Positions 24,882 to 34,813 of a DNA stretch of 64,000 nucleotides are shown piece after piece. Numbering within the stretch: position 1 is the stretch's first letter; each line of letters opens with the position of its first letter. The stretch spans positions 248,001 through 312,000 of the forward strand of contig NZ_QMIK01000001.1 in the NCBI RefSeq assembly GCF_003316845.1, given 5' to 3'. Made by a program: the position numbers and the translations under genes. The notes under the pieces were generated by a model that saw nothing but the letters and a program-made list of their open reading frames with translations, was not told the origin of the DNA and did not search any database. The stretch is from Cognataquiflexum aquatile (lineage in GTDB: Bacteria; Bacteroidota; Bacteroidia; Cytophagales; Cyclobacteriaceae).

Positions 24882-25745
24882 TTATCCAAGATATGGTTTT
24901 AAAGTTTTACTTCTTGAAGTATGTCTTAACCTTCTGATTGCCTTCTCTTTAATCTGTCTTACTCTTTCTCTTGTCAAGTTGAATTTCTCCCCTATTTCTT
25001 CCAAAGTCATGGCGTGTTCGCCATTCAAACCAAAATAAAGTGTGATTACATCAGCTTCCCTTTGGGTAAGGGTAGATAGTGCTCTTTGGACTTCTTTTCT
25101 CAGAGAATCAGTCATCAGGCCATCATCCGGCTTTTCATCACCATCATTTTCAAGAACATCCAACAAACTGTTTTCTTCACCCTGAACAAAAGGAGCATCC
25201 ATAGATACGTGTCTTCCTGAAATTTTCATGGTATCCACTACTTCTGCAGCTGTCACTTCAAGCACTTCAGCCAATTCTTCAGGAGATGGTTCTCTTTCAA
25301 ATTTTTGCTCAAGCTCGCTGAAAGTCTTGCTGATTTTGTTCAAAGATCCAACCCTGTTCAAAGGAAGTCTTACAATTCTGGATTGTTCTGCCAATGCCTG
25401 GAGAATCGATTGTCTGATCCACCATACAGCATAAGAAATAAACTTAAAACCTCTGGTTTCATCAAATCTTTGGGCTGCTTTGATCAAACCAAGGTTTCCC
25501 TCATTGATCAAATCTCCCAACGAAAGTCCTTGGTTTTGATATTGTTTGGCTACAGAAACAACAAATCGGAGGTTGGCTTTTGTAAGTTTTTCTAATGCCA
25601 ATTGATCGCCTTCTCTGATTCTTTTGGCAAGAACCACTTCCTCATCGGCTGTCAATAGATCTACTTTTCCAATCTCCTGTAGATATTTATCAAGGGACTG
25701 ACTTTCCCTGTTGGTAATCTGTTTGCTAATTTTTAGCTGCCTCAT
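24882..25745 (-). CDS. rpoD: Primary RNA polymerase sigma factor RpoD/SigA
   Basis: A 287-residue sigma-70 factor of the short Bacteroidota type, which lacks region 1.1. Region 1.2 is [19 protein letters not shown], region 2 is [20 protein letters not shown] with [18 protein letters not shown] and the -10 reading [14 protein letters not shown], and region 4 is [20 protein letters not shown]. It directs transcription from the TTTG/TAnnTTTG promoters of this phylum. It is monocistronic with its own terminator. Confidence 0.97.
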   Translation of the reverse strand: MRQLKISKQITNRESQSLDKYLQEIGKVDLLTADEEVVLAKRIREGDQLALEKLTKANLRFVVSVAKQYQNQGLSLGDLINEGNLGLIKAAQRFDETRGFKFISYAVWWIRQSILQALAEQSRIVRLPLNRVGSLNKISKTFSELEQKFEREPSPEELAEVLEVTAAEVVDTMKISGRHVSMDAPFVQGEENSLLDVLENDGDEKPDDGLMTDSLRKEVQRALSTLTQREADVITLYFGLNGEHAMTLEEIGEKFNLTRERVRQIKEKAIRRLRHTSRSKTLKPYLG

Positions 25746-25829
25746 TCAAGAATAAATTTTCAGTTAAGATTCAATTAATAACAGGAATCCAAATAAACAA
25801 AGTTCAAAATAATAAATACTCTATTGAAC

Positions 25830-27971
25830 TTAGTCGTTTTTATCAGATTTTTCCGGTTTTGGCAATAATACTTTTCTAGAAAGCTTAAACTTTCCTGTTT
25901 TTTTATCAACATCGATCAGTTTAACCATTATTTCTTCACCCGGTTCGAGAACCCCTTCCATATTTTCAAGTCTTTCCCACTTGATTTCGGAAATGTGAAG
26001 CAAACCATCTTTACCAGGCATGAATTCCACAAAAGCACCAAATGGCATGATGTTTTTCACTTTGCCGGTATAGGTCTCTCCTATTTCCGGTTGTGCCACG
26101 ATAGCCCTTATTCTGGAAATAGCAGCGTTCATTGATTCCTGATTGTTTGAGAAAATATTGATTTTTCCCATATTATCTTTTTCTTCAATGATAATAGTCG
26201 CACCGGTATCTTTTTGGATTTCCTGAATGACTTTTCCACCAGGTCCGATCACTGCTCCGATAAGCTCCTTAGGTATACTCATCATAAATGACCTAGGTGT
26301 ATGAGGCTTGAGGTCTGGCTTAGGTGCTGAAATGGTCTTTTTGATTTCATTCATGATATGAAGTCTGCCTTCTTTTGCTTGATACAAAGCTTCCTTCAAA
26401 ACACTATAATCAAGACCTTCCACTTTTAGGTCCATTTGACAGGCTGTGATTCCTTTTTCGGTACCAGTAACCTTGAAATCCATATCGCCAAGGTGATCTT
26501 CATCTCCCAAAATATCAGAAAGAATGGAATACTTGCCTGTCTTGGCATCGGATATCATTCCCATCGCTATTCCTGTTACCGGAGCTTTGATCTGAATTCC
26601 TGCATCCATTAAGGCCAAAGAACCTGCGCAAACAGTAGCCATGGAAGAAGATCCGTTTGATTCCAAGATATCAGAAACAATTCGGATTGTATATGGATTC
26701 TCATCACCTGAAGGAAGGACTTTTTTCAAAGCTCTCATGGCAAGGTTGCCATGGCCTACTTCTCTTCTACCAACTCCTCTGTTTGGTTTTACTTCACCTG
26801 TAGAGAATCCCGGAAAGTTGTAATGAAGATAGAATTTGTTATATCCTGAAATCATTGCTCCGTCGATCATTTGCTCATCCATCTTGGTACCTAGGGTACA
26901 GGTAGTAATGGATTGTGTTTCACCTCTTGTAAACACCGCAGAGCCATGGGCCGAAGGCAAATAGTCAATCACAGACCAAATAGGCCTGATCTCATCCAGT
27001 TTCCTACCATCCAATCTCTTTTTCTCATTCAAAGTCAAGTTTCTGGCAGCTTCTTTATGGATTTTTGAGAAATATGGACTTATCAAACTTGCCTCAAAAC
27101 CATGTTCCGCGCCCAAAGAAGCAACGAATTCTTCTTTAACTGCTTTGATTAGGTCATATCTTTCAGATTTATTGGCAATCAACTTTGCCACTACCTCATA
27201 ACACTTACCATACAAATCAGCATGCATTTTTTCATACAATGCAGTATCTGATTTTTCATGGTTATATTCTCTCTTCTTTTCTTTTCCAACTGCAATGGTC
27301 AATTCTTTCTGAATTTTGCAGTGTTTCTTTATTTCTTCATGTGCAAACTGGAGCGCTTCCACCATTTCATCTTCGGATATTTCATTGGCTTCGCCTTCTA
27401 CCATCAAAATATACTCTTCGGAACCAGCCACGATAAACTCCAACGAAGCCGTCTCCAACTGTGCCGGTGTTGGATTGATCATCAATTTTCCATTGATTTT
27501 CCCAACCCTTACTTCAGAAATCGGTCCGTTGAAAGGAATGTCCGATACTGCCAAAGCTGCTGAAGCTGCAAGTCCCGCCAAACAATCCGGAAGAACCTCA
27601 GAGTCAGCAGACATCAAAGTAATGCCAATTTGGGTGTCAGCATGGTAATCATCAGGGAAAATAGGTCTGATAGCCCTGTCAACAATGCGGCTGATCAATA
27701 TTTCATAGTCGGAAAGCCTTCCTTCCCTTTTCAAAAATCCTCCGGGAATTTTTCCCGACGCTGCAAATTTTTCTTGGTAATCCACAGACATAGGAAGAAA
27801 ATCAACTCCTTCTCCCACTTCTTTTTTAGAAACAACAGTGGCCAACAACATGGCTTTTCCCATGCGGACAACTACTGCACCATCGGCTTGTTTTGCCAAT
27901 GCCCCTGTTTCAATGATGATCTCCCTACCATCCTCGAGGACAATAGTTTTAGAAATTACGTTTGGTAACAT
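25830..27971 (-). CDS. pnp: Polynucleotide phosphorylase
   Basis: A 713-residue 3'-5' exoribonuclease that degrades RNA by phosphorolysis. Two RNase PH domains are visible ([20 protein letters not shown] near residue 25; [20 protein letters not shown] near residue 315), then a KH domain ([20 protein letters not shown]) and an S1 domain ([20 protein letters not shown]). The second core keeps the catalytic RGETQ-type segment ([11 protein letters not shown]). It follows rpsO, a classical rpsO-pnp pair, with a hairpin terminator between them that may limit read-through. Confidence 0.97.
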   Translation of the reverse strand: MLPNVISKTIVLEDGREIIIETGALAKQADGAVVVRMGKAMLLATVVSKKEVGEGVDFLPMSVDYQEKFAASGKIPGGFLKREGRLSDYEILISRIVDRAIRPIFPDDYHADTQIGITLMSADSEVLPDCLAGLAASAALAVSDIPFNGPISEVRVGKINGKLMINPTPAQLETASLEFIVAGSEEYILMVEGEANEISEDEMVEALQFAHEEIKKHCKIQKELTIAVGKEKKREYNHEKSDTALYEKMHADLYGKCYEVVAKLIANKSERYDLIKAVKEEFVASLGAEHGFEASLISPYFSKIHKEAARNLTLNEKKRLDGRKLDEIRPIWSVIDYLPSAHGSAVFTRGETQSITTCTLGTKMDEQMIDGAMISGYNKFYLHYNFPGFSTGEVKPNRGVGRREVGHGNLAMRALKKVLPSGDENPYTIRIVSDILESNGSSSMATVCAGSLALMDAGIQIKAPVTGIAMGMISDAKTGKYSILSDILGDEDHLGDMDFKVTGTEKGITACQMDLKVEGLDYSVLKEALYQAKEGRLHIMNEIKKTISAPKPDLKPHTPRSFMMSIPKELIGAVIGPGGKVIQEIQKDTGATIIIEEKDNMGKINIFSNNQESMNAAISRIRAIVAQPEIGETYTGKVKNIMPFGAFVEFMPGKDGLLHISEIKWERLENMEGVLEPGEEIMVKLIDVDKKTGKFKLSRKVLLPKPEKSDKND

Positions 27972-28036
27972 ACAATTTTGTAAATAGTAATAGGTGTAGA
28001 ATAGTTATAAAAGTAAGGCTTAATATCAGGGGTAAA

Positions 28037-28069
28037 TAAAAAAGTAAGGTTCTCCCATGAGAACCTTAC
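28037..28069 (-). terminator. Hairpin between rpsO and pnp
   Basis: A ten-base stem GTAAGGTTCT/AGAACCTTAC, followed on the minus strand by a T run, lies between rpsO and pnp. It may be an attenuating terminator or an RNA processing site ahead of pnp. Confidence 0.8.
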
Positions 28070-28080
28070 AATGAATCGAG

Positions 28081-28356
28081 TTATTTTCTAATTCCTAATT
28101 CGGTGATAATAGCTCTGTATCTTTCGATATCATTTTTAACAAGGTAATTGAGAAGGCTTCTTCTTTTACCTACTAATTTCAAAAGACCCAATCTTGAAGA
28201 GTGATCCTTCTTGTTTGTTTTCAAATGGTCAGTCAAATGCTGAATTCTGAAGGTGAACAGTGCGATTTGTGATTCCGGGGAACCTGTATCGGTTTCAGCT
28301 TTTAACCTGCCATGATTTTTAAACAACTCCGCTTTTTTCTCTGATGTTAAATACAT
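28081..28356 (-). CDS. rpsO: 30S ribosomal protein S15
   Basis: A 91-residue S15 protein. The conserved core is present: [20 protein letters not shown], then [20 protein letters not shown] and [13 protein letters not shown]. It binds 16S rRNA early in 30S assembly. It lies upstream of pnp as in many bacteria. Confidence 0.98.
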   Translation of the reverse strand: MYLTSEKKAELFKNHGRLKAETDTGSPESQIALFTFRIQHLTDHLKTNKKDHSSRLGLLKLVGKRRSLLNYLVKNDIERYRAIITELGIRK

Positions 28357-28422
28357 GCCTAGTTAATTATTTTAATTTTTAAAACAGGTACAAAGGTAAA
28401 GGTTATAATTGAATTTCAAAAA

Positions 28423-30291
28423 TTAGGCCTGAGATTTAGCTTGTTTTACCAATAATTTGGCCTTTATCTTCTTAAAAAACTCTGTGTATGTATCCGGTTC
28501 AAACAACCTCGCGTCCTTTCTTGCTTGCCTTAGGAAGAAGAACCCAAATGGCAGCAAAACAAGATTTGAAAACCAGGTTCCAAATACGGTACTGGCTATT
28601 CCTTCTTTCGCCCATTTTTCACCTGTTATTGTCAACATGTAGAATAATATGAAAAAAATAATAGACATCAAAACAGGCATTCCCAAGCCTCCTTTTTTTA
28701 TGATAGCACCTAATGGGGCTCCAATCATGAACATGACTATACACGCAAAAGCCGTGGTATATTTTTGATACCAAGCGATTTCAAACCGACGGAATTCCCT
28801 CTCCAATGCATCAATCTGTGTCAATTTTGTGCTAAAATTATTTTTTATAGTTCGCGCATTATTCATTCCAACAGTTGCAGCTTTTGAATTGTAATCTCCA
28901 TTTTTAATTATAGAATCCAGTGCTGCTTTTTTTGCTTCAGTAAATACTGCTTCCTTTTGTTGGGTCGTTTTAACGTCCAATAAGTCTCCAGGGGAAACGA
29001 TACTGTCTATTTTGGATTTGGAATTCAAAGTATCAACAGCAGCAGTTGGTCTATTCATTTTTAATACCTTTCTGTTGATTTTACGATTTGGAATATTCTT
29101 AGCAACTTTAATTGAGGAGTCATTGGACGCAACGGTGACCTTTTTATTAACAACAGGATCTTTGCCGGTCAAATCAGGAATAGAATCTTTTTGAAAAATC
29201 AACTCCCTATCTAAGGTATTAATGGAATCCGGGCCTTTTTGAAAAGCCATTAAGTTTAATGAATCCACAGATTGGGAAACTGATAAAGCGTTATTTTCCG
29301 CATTTTTTTGCAAGGCAGCTTTTGCAATCTTAACGGAATCATCTCTTTCCTTTCTCCTTACAATATCAGAAGGAGGAGATAATTTCCTATCCCTTGTAAA
29401 ATAAGGAAAGGAAGATTCTGTATTGAGGTAATTGTAGTAGATAATCTGGTTGATTTCAGAATTCATGGAATCAAGCCCGAGTTTGAGTTGGGCAATGTTT
29501 TTTATTGATCGGTTAGTGGACCATAAATCCTCAGGGGTTCGGTTCAACTGAAACGAGGCAAGGTCAAAAACTATCTGATTTTCTGAAAAAATTGTTCTGC
29601 TGAGATCGGCAGGTTTTTCTGAAATTCCCCTTTGAGACCTTGATTCTTTATAACTCACCCCATTATACAAGGTCAACTTCATGTAGTTGTTGTTGAAAAA
29701 TGGCTCCATCCTACCAGAATCTGCCAATATCACATTGATATTTCCCTGTCCATCAGCATGGTTGTAAATAATGATATCATTCAACCTTATCTCATCCAGC
29801 TTGCGGTTGACTTTGATACTGTAATTCGGAATTCCATTGTAAAAAACACCTTCTTTGATATCAAGTGCAGGCGACTTCATCCTGATATCATATAGAAGTC
29901 CAAATGTCTTGAGATTTACTTTTGGAACCAGATAATTATTGGAGAGAAAGGCGGCAATGGTCAGAAACAAAACAAAAACCCCGATTGGCATTAAGGCCCT
30001 GATCAAAGAAATACCGGCACTTTTCAAAGCTGTCAATTCAAAATGCTCTCCCAGATTTCCAAAGGTCATCAATGCGGAAAGCAACACTGCCAATGGTAAT
30101 GCCATTGGGGAAATACTGATTACAAAATAGGAAAACAGCTCCATGTAAATCCAAAAGCTCAAACCTTTACCAAAGATTTCGTCGAAATATTTGAGCATGT
30201 TGACAGTGAGTAGAATAAAATCCACCACAACAAAAGTCAAAAAGAAGGGGCCTATAAAAGACCCCAAAATCAATTTATCTATTTTCTTCAT
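28423..30291 (-). CDS. LptF/LptG family lipopolysaccharide export permease with a long insertion
   Basis: A 622-residue inner-membrane protein of the LptF/LptG family, which moves lipopolysaccharide to the periplasmic bridge with LptB. The N-terminal half has three membrane helices (FIGPFFLTFVVVDFILLTV, MALPLAVLLSALMTFGNLGE with the family coupling segment ALKSAGISL, ALMPIGVFVLFLTIAAFLSN). The C-terminus has the remaining helices (TAFACIVMFMIGAPLGAIIK with the conserved GAPLGAIIKKGG). The periplasmic part is about 250 residues longer than in the usual ~360-residue proteins, with a Ser/Lys/Asp-rich low-complexity stretch around residues 310-470. Whether it is LptF or LptG cannot be decided here. 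Confidence 0.9.
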   Translation of the reverse strand: MKKIDKLILGSFIGPFFLTFVVVDFILLTVNMLKYFDEIFGKGLSFWIYMELFSYFVISISPMALPLAVLLSALMTFGNLGEHFELTALKSAGISLIRALMPIGVFVLFLTIAAFLSNNYLVPKVNLKTFGLLYDIRMKSPALDIKEGVFYNGIPNYSIKVNRKLDEIRLNDIIIYNHADGQGNINVILADSGRMEPFFNNNYMKLTLYNGVSYKESRSQRGISEKPADLSRTIFSENQIVFDLASFQLNRTPEDLWSTNRSIKNIAQLKLGLDSMNSEINQIIYYNYLNTESSFPYFTRDRKLSPPSDIVRRKERDDSVKIAKAALQKNAENNALSVSQSVDSLNLMAFQKGPDSINTLDRELIFQKDSIPDLTGKDPVVNKKVTVASNDSSIKVAKNIPNRKINRKVLKMNRPTAAVDTLNSKSKIDSIVSPGDLLDVKTTQQKEAVFTEAKKAALDSIIKNGDYNSKAATVGMNNARTIKNNFSTKLTQIDALEREFRRFEIAWYQKYTTAFACIVMFMIGAPLGAIIKKGGLGMPVLMSIIFFILFYMLTITGEKWAKEGIASTVFGTWFSNLVLLPFGFFFLRQARKDARLFEPDTYTEFFKKIKAKLLVKQAKSQA

Positions 30292-30368
30292 TAATTATGA
30301 AAACCTTTACAAAGGATTGTAACGGCAAAGGTTGGAAATATTTTCAAAAGAAAAGAAAATGCAGTCAT

Positions 30369-30764
30369 TTAACCACCAATAATTTCTTTAAGTGTGTGGA
30401 TAAGACTTTCCCAAATTGATTCCAATTCATCATCGTCATAGGAATCACTGTAATCAATGACCTTCAGAAATATGGTTTGTGTCAATTCATTTTCATCCAC
30501 TTTAAATTCAATAAATGAATGGTCCTTTTCTTCTTGGTCGTTTGGATCAAAAAATTCGAACTTCACATGGATGTTTGTTCTTAATGCCGTGATTCTTGCA
30601 TGATGGTCCTCGCCATCAAAATGAAATTTGTATGTTTTATCTTCATTGATATTTACATCATCCGCAAACCATTCGGCCAAACCACTTGCCGTACTTAAAT
30701 AGGGGAATAATATTTTCCTGGAAGTATTGATTTGATAATCAGCAACAAATTTATTTTTTACCAT
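30369..30764 (-). CDS. START-like (SRPBCC) domain protein
   Basis: A 131-residue small soluble protein of the START-like/AHSA1-type fold typical of Bacteroidota. The N-terminal VADYQINTSRKILFPYLSTA and GLAEWFADDVNI match the opening strand and helices; the last helix is ESIWESLIHTLKEIIGG. Ligand and function are unknown. The product is acidic. It precedes the LptF/G gene by 78 bases and could be transcribed with it. Confidence 0.82.
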   Translation of the reverse strand: MVKNKFVADYQINTSRKILFPYLSTASGLAEWFADDVNINEDKTYKFHFDGEDHHARITALRTNIHVKFEFFDPNDQEEKDHSFIEFKVDENELTQTIFLKVIDYSDSYDDDELESIWESLIHTLKEIIGG

Positions 30765-30814
30765 TATTACTTTATTTTAGTTAACAAAAAGTCACTTTTT
30801 TTGGAGCATTTTGT

Positions 30815-30845
30815 TTGCAATTCAAGACTTAAGACCTCATATTTG
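30815..30845 (+). promoter_or_regulatory. Likely promoter of tRNA-Met
   Basis: TTG at 30815-30817 and CATATTTG at 30838-30845, separated by 20 bases, resemble the Bacteroidota TTTG/TAnnTTTG promoter with one mismatch. It ends 11 bases before the tRNA. Confidence 0.5.
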
Positions 30846-30856
30846 CAATCCGATTT

Positions 30857-30930
30857 GGCGAGGTAGCTCAGTTGGTTAGAGCGCAGGATTCATAACCCTG
30901 AGGTCAGGGGTTCAACTCCCCTCCTCGCTA
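30857..30930 (+). tRNA. tRNA-Met (anticodon CAT)
   Basis: A 74-base cloverleaf: acceptor GGCGAGG with CCTCGCT (a terminal G-U pair), D-arm GCTCAGTTGGTTAGAGC, anticodon loop TTCATAA with anticodon CAT, and T-arm GGGGTTCAACTCCCC. CCA is not encoded. The features fit an elongator tRNA-Met; a lysidine-modified tRNA-Ile2 with the same anticodon cannot be fully excluded by eye. A partial copy lies about 60 bases downstream. Confidence 0.92.
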
Positions 30931-30935
30931 CACAA

Positions 30936-30962
30936 AGCTTCTCCTACTGAGAAGCTTTTTTT
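30936..30962 (+). terminator. Terminator of tRNA-Met
   Basis: An AGCTTCTC/GAGAAGCT hairpin followed by seven T on the plus strand, a few bases after the tRNA. Confidence 0.9.
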
Positions 30963-30987
30963 ATTTCATCCATTTTATTACAACTTT

Positions 30988-31056
30988 CAGAGGATTCATA
31001 TCCTGAGTGTCAAATTGGGTTCTCCCGATAGCTATCGGGATCCCCTCCTCGCTTCA
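30988..31056 (+). pseudogene. Partial tRNA-Met copy with palindrome in the T-loop
   Basis: The stretch repeats the anticodon arm (GGATTCATA, CCTGAG), part of the T-arm (GGGTTC) and the T-arm/acceptor end (TCCCCTCCTCGCT) of the tRNA-Met just upstream. The three T-loop bases AAC are replaced by the perfect 18-base palindrome at 31023-31040. The 5' half (acceptor and D-arm) is absent, so it is not functional. Confidence 0.88.
31023..31040. repeat. Perfect 18-bp palindrome in a tRNA T-loop
   Basis: Identical to the palindrome at 18558-18575. Here it replaces three T-loop bases of the tRNA-Met pseudocopy, the same arm that carries the degenerate copy in the tRNA-Thr 3' half. Confidence 0.95.
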
Positions 31057-31058
31057 CA

Positions 31059-31086
31059 AAGCTTCTCTTTTGAGAGGCTTTTTTGC
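31059..31086 (+). terminator. Duplicate terminator behind the tRNA-Met pseudocopy
   Basis: A GCTTCTC/GAGAGGC hairpin with six T, a slightly diverged copy of the terminator at 30936-30962. The duplication therefore covered the tRNA 3' part together with its terminator. From 31087 to 31208 I see no gene. Confidence 0.8.
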
Positions 31087-31208
31087 TATAAAAGCCATCT
31101 CTCAAAACCTTTTATGCAAGTTTTTATAAAATGGTTTTACTATATTTTGCACAATTGTAATATAGGAAAAAATCCCAATTAGACCTCAATTATTTAAGAA
31201 ATAGGTAT

Positions 31209-31232
31209 AAAAAAAAGCCCCAAAAAGGGGCT
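31209..31232 (-). terminator. Terminator of the infC-rpmI-rplT operon
   Basis: An AGCCCC/GGGGCT hairpin with a run of T on the minus strand, about 29 bases after the rplT stop. Confidence 0.88.
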
Positions 31233-31260
31233 TTTTATATTTAAATAAGAAAGTGCGTTC

Positions 31261-31605
31261 TTATTTAACTTTTTCAACAACAGCTTTGAATGCCTCGGGA
31301 TGGTTCATGGCCAAATCTGCAAGAACTTTTCTGTTCAATTCGATATCGGCTTTTTTCAACAAACCCATAAATTGGGAGTAGGAAATGCCAAATTGTCTGG
31401 CACCTGCATTGATACGCTGGATCCATAAAGCTCTGAATTCTCTTTTCTTTGCTTTTCTGTCTCTGTAAGCGTACTGAAGTCCTTTTTCGTACTTGTTTTT
31501 GGCTACTGTCCAAACGTTTTTACCTCTTCCGAAGTAGCCTCTAGTTGCTTTTAGGACTTTTTTTCTACGTGCTCTGGAAGCAACCGCGTTTACTGATCTT
31601 GGCAT
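31261..31605 (-). CDS. rplT: 50S ribosomal protein L20
   Basis: A 114-residue L20. Typical segments: [56 protein letters not shown] and [20 protein letters not shown]. It binds 23S rRNA early in 50S assembly and in many bacteria represses its own operon. It is the last gene of infC-rpmI-rplT. Confidence 0.98.
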   Translation of the reverse strand: MPRSVNAVASRARRKKVLKATRGYFGRGKNVWTVAKNKYEKGLQYAYRDRKAKKREFRALWIQRINAGARQFGISYSQFMGLLKKADIELNRKVLADLAMNHPEAFKAVVEKVK

Positions 31606-31716
31606 AATTTTTTGATTTTTTGACCCTTGGTGCCAACCTTTTTGTCAGTTGATCTTGTAGACCTAAGCGCCTGGTGAATAAATAAACCTAATTTTCAATT
31701 GAAACTAGAGATCGGA

Positions 31717-31914
31717 TCAACCGATTCTCAACATTGCTTTTACTCTTCCTTCATCTGACTCGTGAACCATTCCCATTTTAGTAAGATTTCTCTTCCTTTT
31801 GGTTGATTTTTTTGTCAGAATGTGGCTTTTGTAAGCATGCTTCCTTTTGATTTTTCCGGTTCCCGTTAAGGTAAACCTCTTTTTTGCACCTGATTTTGTT
31901 TTTACTTTAGGCAT
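31717..31914 (-). CDS. rpmI: 50S ribosomal protein L35
   Basis: A 65-residue L35: [40 protein letters not shown] and the C-terminal [15 protein letters not shown]. It lies between infC and rplT in the conserved order; the 111 bases before rplT could hold an L20 control site, which I did not resolve. Confidence 0.98.
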   Translation of the reverse strand: MPKVKTKSGAKKRFTLTGTGKIKRKHAYKSHILTKKSTKRKRNLTKMGMVHESDEGRVKAMLRIG

Positions 31915-31935
31915 AACTGTGTTTGTTTGTTGAAA

Positions 31936-32520
31936 TTATTTCTTTGATGACTTCGGAGCCAAGAATAGAAACATACGCTTCCCTTCCAGTTTTGGAAGTT
32001 GCTCTACCTGAGCATACTCCTCCAGCTCTTGTGCAAATTTCAATAACAGCATCTCTCCTCTTTCCTTAAATACGATTGACCTTCCCACGAAATGGACATA
32101 AGCTTTTACTTTTGCCCCCTCCTTTAAGAAGTTGATCGCATGTTTCAATTTAAAATTGAAATCATGGTCATCTGTATTAGGTCCGAATCGGATTTCTTTG
32201 AGAACAGTCTTAGCAGCATTGGCTTTGATCTCCTTCTGCTTCTTTTTCTGTTCGTATTTAAATTTCGCATAGTCAATCACCTTACATACAGGTGGAGTGG
32301 CATTTGGAGAAATTTCTACGAGATCAAGTTCATTCTCTTCGGCTACTTTCAAGGCCTGAGCGAGTGTCAAAACAGCGTTTCCGCCTTCTACGTAGTCTCC
32401 TACGACCCTGACTTCTCTTGCTCTGATCCTGTCGTTAACCTTATAAGGTTCTTCTTGTCTCTGTCTGAACGGTGGTTTTCCTTTCAAATTCTTATGGTTA
32501 TTTAATGAAATTGCGTGCAA
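31936..32520 (-). CDS. infC: Translation initiation factor IF-3 (non-ATG start)
   Basis: An IF-3 of up to 194 residues. N-domain: [40 protein letters not shown] and [13 protein letters not shown]-domain: [20 protein letters not shown] and [19 protein letters not shown]. There is no ATG at the 5' end. Candidate starts are TTG at 32520, ATT at 32511 (the rare infC start used in E. coli) and TTG at 32487, which would give MKGKPPFRQ. Rare start codons on infC are a known feedback device. Which one is used cannot be told by eye. It follows thrS by 53 bases. Confidence 0.95.
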   Translation of the reverse strand: MHAISLNNHKNLKGKPPFRQRQEEPYKVNDRIRAREVRVVGDYVEGGNAVLTLAQALKVAEENELDLVEISPNATPPVCKVIDYAKFKYEQKKKQKEIKANAAKTVLKEIRFGPNTDDHDFNFKLKHAINFLKEGAKVKAYVHFVGRSIVFKERGEMLLLKFAQELEEYAQVEQLPKLEGKRMFLFLAPKSSKK

Positions 32521-32573
32521 ATATCGGAATTAATTTGAGATTTAAAAAATCTGCTTCATTATTACCGATTAAT

Positions 32574-34523
32574 TTAATTTTTTAGGGACTCTCCTATTAT
32601 TCTTTTGAAATAGGATACAAATTCAGCAGGGGAAAGACTTCCAAGATCTCCTTCTCCGTGCTTCCTGACAGAAATTTTACCTTCCTGTTGCTCTTTCTCT
32701 CCCACGATAAGCATGAAAGGGATTTTCTTAACTTCTGCATCCCGAATTTTCCTTCCGATTTTTTCATCCCGGTTGTCAATCATTCCGATGATATCCTCAT
32801 CCTCAAGGATTCCTTTTATTTCCTCTGCATATTCAATGAATTTTTCCGAAATCGGCAAAATTGTAATCTGCTCAGGAGAAAGCCAAAGCGGGAAATTTCC
32901 GGCACAATGCTCGATCAATACCGCCACAAATCTTTCCAAGGAACCAAATGGTGCCCTGTGAATCATGACAGGTCTGTGTTTTTGATTGTCTGAACCGATG
33001 TATTCCAATTGGAATCTTTCCGGAAGGTTATAGTCAACCTGAATGGTTCCAAGCTGCCATTTTCTTCCCAAAGCATCTTTGACCATAAAATCAAGTTTCG
33101 GTCCATAGAAGGCTGCTTCACCCAGTTCTGTGACAGTTTCCAATCCTTTCTCAGCGGCTGCTTCTACAATAGCAGATTCTGCTTTTTCCCAAGCTTCGTC
33201 TGTTCCGATATATTTTTCCCTCTTTTCAGGATCTCTCAAGGAAATCTGCGCTGTATAATCATCAAATCCCAAGGCTTTGAATACATATAAAACCAAGTCA
33301 ATGACTTTAATGAATTCCTCCTTGACCTGATCAGGCCTGCAGAAAATATGCGCATCATCTTGGGTAAATCCACGAACTCTGGTCAATCCATGCAATTCCC
33401 CGCTTTGTTCGTATCGATAAACGGTTCCAAACTCTGCATACCTGATCGGAAGATCCTTATATGACCTAGGCTTGTGCTTGTAAATTTCGCAGTGATGCGG
33501 GCAATTCATTGGCTTCAACAAAAACTCCTCTCCCTCATTCGGGGTATGGATTGGCTGAAAGGAATCCTTCCCGTATTTCTCATAGTGACCGGAAGTTTCA
33601 TAAAGTGCCTTATGTCCAATATGCGGTGTAACTACTTGTTGGTACCCTGATTTATCCTGGGCCTTCTTCATGAAGTTTACCAACCGCTCACGAAGCAGTG
33701 TTCCCTTTGGCAACCAAAGCGGTAATCCCATTCCGACTTTTTCGGAGAAAGTAAACAACTCCAATTCTCTCCCCAACTTTCGGTGGTCACGCTTTTTGGC
33801 TTCTTCAAGCATAAAAAGGTAATCCTGAAGTTCTTTGGCTTTTGGAAAAGTGATGCCATACAGACGGGTCAACATTTTGTTTTTTTCGTCCCCTCTCCAA
33901 TAAGCTCCTGCAATATTGAGAAGCTTTACAGATTTGATAAAACCCGTGTTTGGAATATGCGGACCACGGCAAAGGTCTGTGAAGTTGCCCTGCTCGTAGA
34001 AAGTAATTGAACCATCTTCAAGGCCTTCCAACAAATCAAGTTTGTAGGGATCATTTTTTTCAGTGAAATAGGCTATTGCTTCTTTCTTAGGAACTTCCTT
34101 TCTGATAAAATCGCTTTTCAGTTTGGCCAATTCCATCATTTTGGCTTCAATCTTTTCAAGCTCAGAGCCGTCAAGAGATTTGTCTCCAAAATCCACATCG
34201 TAGTAGAATCCATTTTCGATAGGAGGACCTATTCCGAATTTTGTACCGGGATAAAGCGCCTCCAAAGCTTCTGCCATAAGGTGGGCGGAGGAGTGCCAAA
34301 AAGTGTTTTTCCCTTCTGTGTCATTCCAAGTCAAAAGTTGGACTTTGGAATCTTGGTGAATGGGCCTGCTGGAATCCCAAACCTCACCGTTTACTTTTGC
34401 TGCAAGTACATTTCTGGCTAGACCCTCGCTGATACTAAGTGCAATTTGTAGCCCTGAAACTCCTTTTTCATACTCCCTGACAGAACCGTCGGGAAGTGTA
34501 ATGTTGATCTGTTGGTTAGACAT
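32574..34523 (-). CDS. thrS: Threonine-tRNA ligase
   Basis: A 649-residue class II synthetase. It has the N-terminal TGS domain ([19 protein letters not shown]), the editing domain with [20 protein letters not shown], the catalytic core ([20 protein letters not shown], then [20 protein letters not shown] and [14 protein letters not shown], and the motif 3 region [17 protein letters not shown]) and the C-terminal anticodon domain. It charges tRNA-Thr. It starts the thrS-infC-rpmI-rplT group. Confidence 0.98.
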   Translation of the reverse strand: MSNQQINITLPDGSVREYEKGVSGLQIALSISEGLARNVLAAKVNGEVWDSSRPIHQDSKVQLLTWNDTEGKNTFWHSSAHLMAEALEALYPGTKFGIGPPIENGFYYDVDFGDKSLDGSELEKIEAKMMELAKLKSDFIRKEVPKKEAIAYFTEKNDPYKLDLLEGLEDGSITFYEQGNFTDLCRGPHIPNTGFIKSVKLLNIAGAYWRGDEKNKMLTRLYGITFPKAKELQDYLFMLEEAKKRDHRKLGRELELFTFSEKVGMGLPLWLPKGTLLRERLVNFMKKAQDKSGYQQVVTPHIGHKALYETSGHYEKYGKDSFQPIHTPNEGEEFLLKPMNCPHHCEIYKHKPRSYKDLPIRYAEFGTVYRYEQSGELHGLTRVRGFTQDDAHIFCRPDQVKEEFIKVIDLVLYVFKALGFDDYTAQISLRDPEKREKYIGTDEAWEKAESAIVEAAAEKGLETVTELGEAAFYGPKLDFMVKDALGRKWQLGTIQVDYNLPERFQLEYIGSDNQKHRPVMIHRAPFGSLERFVAVLIEHCAGNFPLWLSPEQITILPISEKFIEYAEEIKGILEDEDIIGMIDNRDEKIGRKIRDAEVKKIPFMLIVGEKEQQEGKISVRKHGEGDLGSLSPAEFVSYFKRIIGESLKN

Positions 34524-34548
34524 TTAAAATTTTTACTTGATGAAACAT

Positions 34549-34571
34549 CACACCTTTACAAACAGGTGTGT
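34549..34571 (-). promoter_or_regulatory. Hairpin in the thrS leader
   Basis: CACACCT and AGGTGTG can pair on the minus strand about 25 bases before the thrS start. It lacks a T run and could be a translational control structure. The remaining stretch to 34813 shows no supported gene. Confidence 0.4.
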
Positions 34572-34813
34572 TTTTGAATTGCAAATATGCGAATTGCTGT
34601 TGGCTTTTTTTAGGATCAGAATAACAAAGTCAGAAAAAATGATATTTCTTATCGCAATGGCCTCTAATGTTTCTCATAGAGCGCAAGGGATTGAATTCTT
34701 AGGATTTCAAAATAGGGTTCTTTGCATCTTGGTGCCTTTGCGGGAAACTTAAATTTTTCCTATTTATTTTTGAAATTCAACCTATTCAATTCCGATTTCT
34801 AGTTCAGGCTTTT

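Noticed and set aside
34537..34752. A 71-codon open stretch on the plus strand between thrS and the DUF5686 gene
   Set aside because: The composition is not protein-like, no family is recognised, and it overlaps the thrS leader hairpin.
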